Shown: in pieces, positions 32,923 through 39,779 of the stretch
How the letters are laid out: each line of letters starts with the position of its first letter
Position numbering within the stretch: position 1 is the stretch's first letter
NCBI GenBank assembly: GCA_021298995.1
Contig: JAJTGB010000001.1
Span: forward strand, 1 to 39,779
Direction: 5' to 3'
DNA length: 39,779 bases
DNA from: Comamonadaceae bacterium
GTDB taxonomy: Bacteria > Pseudomonadota > Gammaproteobacteria > Burkholderiales > Burkholderiaceae_C
The notes under the pieces: model-generated
What the model saw: only the letters and a program-made list of their open reading frames with translations
Told to the model about the DNA's origin: nothing
Databases searched by the model: none
Translations under genes and position numbers: made by a program

Positions 32923-33251
32923 TGAGCCAAATTAACCATGCGTCAAAAAGACTGCACCATGTTGTGATGTGGACTCTGAAAGAGGAAGCACAAGGGCAAT
33001 CTAAAGCGCAAAACATGCAAAAAGCGCGTGAAGTGCTCATGAGTTTTTCAAGCTTAGTGCCTGGCATTGAACTCTTTGAAGTCGGCCTCAAGACCGAGGG
33101 GCTTGATTGCACTTGCGATGTGATTTTGAATTCTGTTTTCAAAGATGAAGCTGCATTGACTGCCTACCAAAACCACCCAGATCATCTGGGTATCAAACCC
33201 TTCATGAAAGACATTGTTGCGCAGCGGCAGTGCATGGATTTTTGGAACTAA
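32922..33251 (+). CDS. Dabb (stress-responsive alpha/beta-barrel) domain protein; start refined inside ORF 32859..33251
   Basis: About 109 aa; LHHVVMWTLKEEAQGQSKAQNM, AYQNHPDHLGIKPFMKDIVAQRQCMDF; TGATG overlap with the preceding stop. Confidence 0.82.
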   Translation: MSQINHASKRLHHVVMWTLKEEAQGQSKAQNMQKAREVLMSFSSLVPGIELFEVGLKTEGLDCTCDVILNSVFKDEAALTAYQNHPDHLGIKPFMKDIVAQRQCMDFWN

Positions 33252-33270
33252 TTTTTAATAAGGATTGAAC

Positions 33271-34062
33271 ATGACACGTACTGTCAAACAACTTTTCGAT
33301 TTAACGGGCCAAACTGCATTGATCACGGGCGGCTCTCGTGGCCTTGGATTGCAAATGGCGCATGCCCTAGGCGAAGCTGGTGCGCGCTTGATGTTGAGCT
33401 CGCGCAAGGCGGATGATTTGCAAGAAGCTGTGGCCGAATTGAAAGCTGCAGGCATTGATGCAGACTTCATTGCTGCTGATTGCGGTAAAGAAGAAGACAT
33501 TAGACGCCTGGCACAAGAAACCGTCAAAAAAATGGGGCGTATCGACATCTTGGTCAACAACGCCGGTGCCACTTGGGGTGCTGCTGCAGAAGTGCACCCT
33601 GTTTCTGCATGGGACAAGGTGATGAACCTCAATGTGCGCGGTTATTTCATCTTGGCTCAAGAAGTGGCCAATTTGTCCATGATCCCTAACGGCCGTGGTC
33701 GTATCTTGAATGTGGCTTCCATTGCTGGTTTGGCGGGCAATCCACCCGAGATGCAAACCATTGCGTACAACACTTCAAAAGGTGCTGTGGTCAATTTCAC
33801 CAAAGCATTGGCAGGTGAGTGGGGCCAACACGGTATTACTGTGAACGCCATTTGCCCAGGCTTCTTTCCTAGCAAAATGACTTACGGCTTGCTCGAGAAA
33901 ATGGGCGTCGATCGCATGGCCAGCCATGCACCTTTGCGTCGCTTGGGCGATGACGAAGATTTGAAAGGCTTGACCTTGTTGTACGCCAGCGAAGCCGGTA
34001 AGCACATTACCGGCCAATGGTTGGCTGTAGACGGTGGCGTGAGTGCCATCATTGGCGGATAA
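33271..34062 (+). CDS. Short-chain dehydrogenase/reductase (SDR)
   Basis: ALITGGSRGLGLQMA, DILVNNAGATWG, NVASIAGL...YNTSKGAVVNFTKALA. Confidence 0.93.
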   Translation: MTRTVKQLFDLTGQTALITGGSRGLGLQMAHALGEAGARLMLSSRKADDLQEAVAELKAAGIDADFIAADCGKEEDIRRLAQETVKKMGRIDILVNNAGATWGAAAEVHPVSAWDKVMNLNVRGYFILAQEVANLSMIPNGRGRILNVASIAGLAGNPPEMQTIAYNTSKGAVVNFTKALAGEWGQHGITVNAICPGFFPSKMTYGLLEKMGVDRMASHAPLRRLGDDEDLKGLTLLYASEAGKHITGQWLAVDGGVSAIIGG

Positions 34063-34069
34063 GCATTCC

Positions 34070-34498
34070 ATGAGCATTCCATTTGGCGTCCACATTCCAT
34101 TTGTGGCCAACCTTGGCTTCTCCTTAGAGAAGTTTGAAGATGGCACATCTGAATTGCATTACAGCCCCCGCCCTGAGCATCACAATTCATTTGACATCAC
34201 CCATGGCGGTGCTGTCATGACTTTGCTTGATGTGGTGATGGCCACGGCCGCACGCAGCGTGGAACAAGACATGGGTGTGGTCACCATAGAGATGAAAACA
34301 AGTTTCATGCGACCTGCCAAAACCACCGGCGATGAGCATTTGGTGGCCAAAGGTTTGTTGCTCCATCGAACCAAAACCATGGCCTTCACAGACGGCAAAG
34401 TGTATGACGCCGCAGGCCAGTTGTGTGCGCACGCCACAGGTACTTTCAAATATGTGAAAAGAACTCCCTTGGTGACTTCTCCCATTTCAACTGACTAA
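34070..34498 (+). CDS. PaaI-like hotdog-fold thioesterase
   Basis: About 142 aa; FDITHGGAVMTLLDVVMATAARS, GVVTIEMKTSFMRPA. Confidence 0.88.
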   Translation: MSIPFGVHIPFVANLGFSLEKFEDGTSELHYSPRPEHHNSFDITHGGAVMTLLDVVMATAARSVEQDMGVVTIEMKTSFMRPAKTTGDEHLVAKGLLLHRTKTMAFTDGKVYDAAGQLCAHATGTFKYVKRTPLVTSPISTD

Positions 34499-34520
34499 TT
34501 AACTTCAAAAAGAGACAAAC

Positions 34521-35537
34521 ATGCCTACAAATCACATCGTCGTTTTAGACAATCGCCCAGAAGGTGCGGCCAGCGCTTCTAACTTCAAGTTGATTACTGC
34601 CCAAACACCTGCGCTTCAAGAAGGTCAAGTTTTGGTGAAGCACCATTACCTAAGCTTAGACCCTTACATGCGAGGCCGCATGAACGCTGGTAAAAATTAC
34701 GCACAACCTCAACCCTTGGGTGAAGCCATGATTGGCGGTACCGTCGGTGAAGTGGTTGAAAGCAAGCATGCCAAGTTCACTGTGGGGCAAACGGTTTTGT
34801 GTATGGGTGGTTGGCAAGAGTACAGCGTGATCAACGCCGATGCTGTGGGTGCACTCAAGCATGTGAACGCTGAAAAAATTTCGATCAGCCATTACCTCGG
34901 TGCCGTGGGCATGCCTGGCGTCACAGCTTGGTATGGCTTGGTCAAAATCATTCAAGCCAAACCTGGTGCAACAGTCACCGTCAGTGCAGCCAGCGGTGCT
35001 GTTGGCAGTGCGTTTGGCGCTTTGGCCAAGGCACGTGGCTTCCGTGTGGTGGGTATTGCGGGTGGCAAAGCCAAGTGCGATTACGTGGTCAATGAGCTGG
35101 GTTTTGATGCGTGCGTTGATTACAAAGAACATGCCGACTACATCTCCTTGTCTAAAGCACTCAGAGATGCTTGCCCCAATGGCATTGACGGCCATTTCGA
35201 AAACGTGGGTGGCATGGTGCTAGATGCCGTGATGTTGCGCGCCAATGATTTCTCGCGCATTGCCGTGTGCGGCATGATTGCGGGTTACAACGGCGAGCCA
35301 TTGCCCATGACCAATCCCACCTTGATTTTGAAGAGCCGCATGGCCATCGAAGGTTTCATTGTGAGCGAGCACATGGAAGTCTGGCCTGAAGCTCTGGCTG
35401 AACTGGCTGAGTTGATTGCCAGTGGTAAATTCAACCCTCGTCAAACCATTGCACAGGGCTTGTCAGCTGCACCCGAAGCTTTCCTTGGTTTGCTCAAAGG
35501 TCAAAACTTTGGCAAGCAACTTGTGAAGTTAATTTAA
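34521..35537 (+). CDS. NADP-dependent MDR-family oxidoreductase (CurA/leukotriene B4 dehydrogenase-like)
   Basis: 338 aa; LSLDPYMRGRMN, VSAASGAVGSAFGALAKARGFRVVGIAGG, HFENVGGMVLDAVM. Confidence 0.93.
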   Translation: MPTNHIVVLDNRPEGAASASNFKLITAQTPALQEGQVLVKHHYLSLDPYMRGRMNAGKNYAQPQPLGEAMIGGTVGEVVESKHAKFTVGQTVLCMGGWQEYSVINADAVGALKHVNAEKISISHYLGAVGMPGVTAWYGLVKIIQAKPGATVTVSAASGAVGSAFGALAKARGFRVVGIAGGKAKCDYVVNELGFDACVDYKEHADYISLSKALRDACPNGIDGHFENVGGMVLDAVMLRANDFSRIAVCGMIAGYNGEPLPMTNPTLILKSRMAIEGFIVSEHMEVWPEALAELAELIASGKFNPRQTIAQGLSAAPEAFLGLLKGQNFGKQLVKLI

Positions 35538-35564
35538 GTCGGCACCCATCCAGAAAGTCAAGCC

Positions 35565-36500
35565 ATGAGCCAACTGATTCTTCATCACTACCCAACATCC
35601 CCGTTTGCAGAAAAAATCCGGTTGATTTTGGGTTACAAAAAGTTGGCTTGGCAAAGCGTGATCATTCCCATGATCATGCCAAAACCAGACCTCACTGCTT
35701 TGACCGGTGGCTATCGACGCACACCTGTTTTGCAAATAGGCGCTGACATTTATTGCGACACCGCTTTGATCGCTGATGTTTTAGAAAAATTGGCACCAGC
35801 ACCAAGTCTCTATCCAACGCCTGTCAATGGCGCTTCCAGAATTGTGGGGCAATGGGCAGACAGCCAAGTTTTTCCTGCAGCCATGGCGTATAACTTTCAA
35901 CCATCAGGCGTAGCCGATGTGTTTGGCGGCGCACCTGAAGCGGCTGTCCAAGCCTTTGTGGCCGACCGAGCTGCCATGCGCGGTGGGGCTGCAAGAATGT
36001 CATTGGGGGAGGGTACCAGCAGCTACAAAAGCCAATTGCGCCGCTTGTCTGACATGCTCACTGAGCATCCCTACTTGATGGGAGACATGCCCACCATTGC
36101 CGATTTTTCTGCTTACCATCCCATGTGGTTCACACTTGAGCGCACACCCAGTGTGGCGGGCATCTTGAATGCCACGCCATTGCTGAAAGATTGGATGGCC
36201 CGCATGAAAACCATCGGACATGGCCAATATGAAAAGATGAAGTCTGATCAAGCGGTAGAAGTGGCCAAAAACGCAACGCCTGCCGATGTTTCTCAACTTG
36301 CATTTGTGGACGATCATGGCATTGCTCTAGGTTCAGAGGTGACCATCACCGCCGACAATTTTGGCTTAGAGCCCACGCCAGGCATTTTGGTGGCCGCCAC
36401 CAAAACACGACTGATATTGCACCGAGAAGATGACAGAGCAGGCACAGTTCATGTTCACTTTCCCCGCAACGGATTTATTTTGAAGAAGGTCAAATCATGA
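35565..36500 (+). CDS. Glutathione S-transferase family protein with C-terminal extension
   Basis: 311 aa; N-terminal thioredoxin-like SQLILHHYPTSPFAEKIRLILGYKKLAWQ, GGYRRTPVLQIGADIYCDTALIADVLE; about 75 aa beyond the GST helical domain. Confidence 0.85.
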   Translation: MSQLILHHYPTSPFAEKIRLILGYKKLAWQSVIIPMIMPKPDLTALTGGYRRTPVLQIGADIYCDTALIADVLEKLAPAPSLYPTPVNGASRIVGQWADSQVFPAAMAYNFQPSGVADVFGGAPEAAVQAFVADRAAMRGGAARMSLGEGTSSYKSQLRRLSDMLTEHPYLMGDMPTIADFSAYHPMWFTLERTPSVAGILNATPLLKDWMARMKTIGHGQYEKMKSDQAVEVAKNATPADVSQLAFVDDHGIALGSEVTITADNFGLEPTPGILVAATKTRLILHREDDRAGTVHVHFPRNGFILKKVKS

Positions 36501-37345
36501 TTCGCAATTTTGAAAACAAAACAGCTGTCTTAACGGGCGGCGGCTCTGGCTTCGGTTTGGAGTGCGCGCGCATTGCGGCCCGACTGAAAATGAATGTGGT
36601 GCTGGTCGATGTTCAGCAAGATGCACTCGTTGACGTTTCCAATGCCGATCAAATGGAAGCCTTGGCCAAAGATGTCCACGCGCAGTTTGGCGCACCTCAT
36701 TTTGTCTTTAACAACGCTGGTGTTGGGTCTGGTGGTTTGATCTGGGAAAACACCGTGGCCGATTGGCAATGGGTCATGGGCGTCAATGTTTGGGGTGTGG
36801 TGCACGGCGTGCGCCTGTTCACGCCCATGATGTTGGATGCTGCCAAAAAAGACCCTAGCTACGAAGGCCACATCGTGAACACCGCTAGCATGGCTGGCTT
36901 GCTCACTGCCCCCAACATGGGCGTGTACAACGTGAGTAAACATGCGGTGGTAGCGCTCACCGAGACCTTGTACCAAGATCTGAAATTGGTCACCGACCAA
37001 GTCAGTGCCAGCGTGTTATGTCCTTACTTTGTTCCTACCGGTATTAGCCAAAGCCACCGCAACCGTCCGGCCGATTTGCCCCACCAAAAAGCCACCAAGA
37101 GCCAATTGATTGGTCAAGCCATGAGCGACAAAGCAGTCAGCAGCGGCAAGGTGTCAGCCGCTCAAATGGCTGAAATGGTGTTTGAGTGCATTGCCAACGA
37201 CCAGTTCTACATCTACAGTCATCCGCAAGCTTTGGGCAATGTCCAAACCCGCATGGAAGCCATTGTTCAGCAGCAAAATCCGCCCAATCCTTTCGCTGCA
37301 CGCCCCGATATTGGCGAAAAACTCAAAGCCGAACTGCGCAGTTAA
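36497..37345 (+). CDS. Short-chain dehydrogenase/reductase (SDR)
   Basis: 282 aa; AVLTGGGSGFGLECARIAARL, FVFNNAGVGSGG, NTASMAGLLTAPNMGVYNVSKHAVVALTETL; ATGA overlap with the GST-like gene. Confidence 0.92.
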   Translation: MIRNFENKTAVLTGGGSGFGLECARIAARLKMNVVLVDVQQDALVDVSNADQMEALAKDVHAQFGAPHFVFNNAGVGSGGLIWENTVADWQWVMGVNVWGVVHGVRLFTPMMLDAAKKDPSYEGHIVNTASMAGLLTAPNMGVYNVSKHAVVALTETLYQDLKLVTDQVSASVLCPYFVPTGISQSHRNRPADLPHQKATKSQLIGQAMSDKAVSSGKVSAAQMAEMVFECIANDQFYIYSHPQALGNVQTRMEAIVQQQNPPNPFAARPDIGEKLKAELRS

Positions 37346-37369
37346 AAAAGGCCACCGGAGTGTGGCAAA

Positions 37370-37413
37370 CTCGTTGGCTTTGGTACAAAGATCTATAAAA
37401 GTTAGCCAACGAG
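37370..37413 (+). repeat. 10-bp perfect inverted repeat immediately 5' of the tex start codon
   Basis: CTCGTTGGCT (37370-37379), 24-nt spacer, AGCCAACGAG (37404-37413), then ATG at 37414. Confidence 0.8.
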
Positions 37414-39779
37414 ATGCAGAAAATATTGGGCCAATTGGCCGTTGAAATCAAAATTCGTCCTGAGCAAGTTCAGGCGGCCGTGAGTTTGTTGGATGGTGGC
37501 GCTACCGTGCCGTTCATTGCCCGTTACCGCAAAGAGGTTACCGGTGGCTTAGACGACATTCAATTGCGTGAACTTGAATATCGTTTGGGCTACTTGCGTG
37601 AGATGGAAGAGCGCCGTGCCACCATCCTCAAAAGCATTTCCGATCAGGGCAAGCTCACCCCCGAGCTTCAATTGGCCATAGACCAAGCCGCCACCAAGCA
37701 AGATTTGGAAGATTTGTACCTGCCTTTCAAGCCCAAGCGCCGCACCAAGGGCATGATTGCCAAAGAAGCTGGCATAGAGCCTTTGGCAGATGCTTTGTGG
37801 GCCAACCCTTCGCTCAATCCACAAGACGAAGCGCAAGCCTATTTGAAGCCAGCAGATGCCATTGAAGGCGCTGACTTTTCAACTGTAGGCGCAGTGCTAG
37901 ATGGCGTTCGCGATATTTTGTCGGAGCGTTGGGCCGAGGATGCTTCCCTTATTCAAGCCTTGCGTGAGTGGCTTTGGAAAGAAGGTTTGTTCACCAGTCA
38001 CTTGGCCTCGGGCAAAGATGAAAATCAAGCTGAAGTGGCCAAGTTCAGAGATTACTTTGATTACAGTGAGCCCATCGGCCGCGTTCCTTCACACAGAGCC
38101 TTGGCCGTGTTCCGGGGTCGTGCTTTGGAATTCTTGGACGCCAAGCTTTCTTTGCCTGAACCTGACGCGCTGAATTCTTCAGTAGCCCCCCTAACAGCCA
38201 CCGCAGCAGCCCAAGCCGCCAGTGCTTTGGCCGAAGGTCGCATCGCTTTGCACCTTCGTTGGTCACACAACGCGAGGCCCTCTGACGACCTTATTCGCAA
38301 AACTGTTTTATGGACATGGCGCGTCAAGCTCAGTTTGTCTTTAGAGCGCGATCTTTTTACACGACTTCGTGAAGAAGCCGAAAAAGTGGCCATCAAAGTT
38401 TTCGCAGACAACCTGCGCGATTTGTTGCTGGCTGCCCCTGCCGGTCCTCGTGTGGTTTTAGGCTTGGATCCCGGCATTCGCACCGGTGTCAAGGTTGCGG
38501 TGGTCGATGCGACAGGCAAACTCGTAGAAACTTCAACGGTGTACCCCCACGAGCCTCGCCGTGATTGGGATGGCTCTTTGTACACCTTGAACAAACTGTG
38601 TCAAAAACACGGTGTCAATTTGATCGCCATTGGCAATGGCACTGCCAGCCGTGAAACCGACAAACTGGCCGCCGATCTCATTAAGCAACTCCAAACACCC
38701 AACAGCCCTGAAATTCAAAAAATAGTGGTGAGTGAGGCGGGCGCTTCGGTGTATTCGGCAAGCGAGTTTGCCAGCCAAGAAATGCCAGATGTCGACGTCA
38801 GCTTGCGTGGTGCAGCCAGCATTGCGCGGCGCCTGCAAGACCCTTTGGCCGAGTTGGTCAAGATCGATCCCAAATCGATTGGTGTAGGTCAGTACCAGCA
38901 CGATGTCAATCAAACAGAATTGGCGCGAACTTTGGAAGCCGTGGTAGAAGATTGCGTGAATGCTGTGGGCGTTGACTTGAACACAGCCAGCGTGCCATTG
39001 CTGTCACGCGTTTCTGGTTTGTCGGGTGGTGTTGCCAAATCAGTGGTGCGTTGGCGTGAGGCCAATGGCGCATTCAAAAACAGACAAGATTTATTGAAAG
39101 TAACGGGACTGGGAGCTAAAACCTTCGAACAAAGTGCAGGATTCTTGCGCATTCGCGGTGGCGACAATCCATTGGACATGACGGGCGTACACCCTGAAAC
39201 CTATCCCGTGGTGGAGGCCATCATGGCCAAGGTAGCACAGCCCGTTGAAAACGTCATGGGCCGCGCAGACATGCTCAAAACCTTGCGGCCAGAATTGTTT
39301 GCGAACGAAAAGTTTGGCGTGATCACGGTTAAAGATATATTGCTTGAATTGGAAAAACCTGGCCGTGATCCTCGACCCGATTTCAAAGTAGCCCGATTCA
39401 ACGAGGGTGTCGATGACATCCGTGATTTGAAAGAAGGCATGATTTTGGAAGGCACCGTCAGCAACGTGGCTGCCTTTGGTGCCTTTGTCGATTTGGGTGT
39501 TCACCAAGATGGTTTGGTGCACGTCAGTCAACTTAGCAACAAGTTCATTACCGACGCACGCGAAGTGGTGAAGACGGGCGATATCGTCAAAGTGAAAGTG
39601 ACTGAGGTCGATGTGGCTCGAAAACGCATCGGTCTCACCATGAAGCTCAGCGACGCTGCTCCTTCTGGCGCTCAGCGTGGACGTGAAAACAAGTTTGAAG
39701 GCGGGCCTCGTCAGGGGCATCAAAACCATCGTGCGCAGGGTCCTGTTCAGGCTGGCAATTTAGGCCAAAGCGCCATGGC
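37414..39779 (+). CDS. tex: Tex family transcription accessory / S1 RNA-binding protein, 3' end beyond the window (absent from the ORF track because open-ended)
   Basis: Translation from ATG 37414: MQKILGQLAVEIKIRPEQVQAAVSLLDGGATVPFIARYRKEVTGGLDDIQLRELEYRLGYLREMEERRATILKSI; later VSEAGASVYSASEFASQE, SIGVGQYQHDVNQTEL, S1 domain VSNVAAFGAFVDLGVHQDGLVHVSQLS. Confidence 0.95.
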   Translation, partial: MQKILGQLAVEIKIRPEQVQAAVSLLDGGATVPFIARYRKEVTGGLDDIQLRELEYRLGYLREMEERRATILKSISDQGKLTPELQLAIDQAATKQDLEDLYLPFKPKRRTKGMIAKEAGIEPLADALWANPSLNPQDEAQAYLKPADAIEGADFSTVGAVLDGVRDILSERWAEDASLIQALREWLWKEGLFTSHLASGKDENQAEVAKFRDYFDYSEPIGRVPSHRALAVFRGRALEFLDAKLSLPEPDALNSSVAPLTATAAAQAASALAEGRIALHLRWSHNARPSDDLIRKTVLWTWRVKLSLSLERDLFTRLREEAEKVAIKVFADNLRDLLLAAPAGPRVVLGLDPGIRTGVKVAVVDATGKLVETSTVYPHEPRRDWDGSLYTLNKLCQKHGVNLIAIGNGTASRETDKLAADLIKQLQTPNSPEIQKIVVSEAGASVYSASEFASQEMPDVDVSLRGAASIARRLQDPLAELVKIDPKSIGVGQYQHDVNQTELARTLEAVVEDCVNAVGVDLNTASVPLLSRVSGLSGGVAKSVVRWREANGAFKNRQDLLKVTGLGAKTFEQSAGFLRIRGGDNPLDMTGVHPETYPVVEAIMAKVAQPVENVMGRADMLKTLRPELFANEKFGVITVKDILLELEKPGRDPRPDFKVARFNEGVDDIRDLKEGMILEGTVSNVAAFGAFVDLGVHQDGLVHVSQLSNKFITDAREVVKTGDIVKVKVTEVDVARKRIGLTMKLSDAAPSGAQRGRENKFEGGPRQGHQNHRAQGPVQAGNLGQSAM

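Noticed and set aside
34063-34102. Repeated GCATTCCAT / CATTCCATTT copies around the thioesterase start
   Set aside because: Short, irregularly spaced and partly coding (Ile-Pro-Phe codons); no evidence for a binding array.

Overview
The window reads as a contiguous, densely coded chromosomal segment of a betaproteobacterium, probably Burkholderiales/Comamonadaceae (inferred from gene content and order). I found no rRNA, tRNA, CRISPR array, transposase, integrase or phage gene. Positions 1-20.5 kb are mostly housekeeping: purA, a phosphoribosyltransferase, a MetC-like lyase, a small Lys-rich protein, a TesA-like esterase divergent from a YbbA/LolD-like ATPase, rlmB, two half-size chromate transporters, a YgiQ-type radical SAM protein, glnD, map, purL, a PpiC-type PPIase, BolA, YciB, msrB and SelO/YdiU. 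Positions 20.6-37.3 kb hold a co-directional catabolic cluster: an AlkK/DmdB-like acyl-CoA ligase, a complete HAAT (Liv-type) ABC transporter, a FadB-type bifunctional enzyme, a thiolase, an acyl-CoA dehydrogenase, a Dabb protein, an SDR, a PaaI-like thioesterase, an MDR oxidoreductase, a GST-like protein and a second SDR. The window ends inside tex. The most interesting signal is in the HAAT transporter. LivF has Arg in place of the Walker A Lys, and LivG has a signature motif lacking the usual Gly (LTYAEQ). In an ABC heterodimer these two changes fall in the same composite ATP site, while the other site looks canonical. Both permeases also carry unusual extra segments. Other observations include a terminator-like hairpin inside the transporter operon, a TetR-like palindrome before fadB, a 10-bp inverted repeat flush against the tex start codon, and divergent start codons overlapping in a single CATG. 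No database search or alignment was run; family calls rest on recognised motifs.
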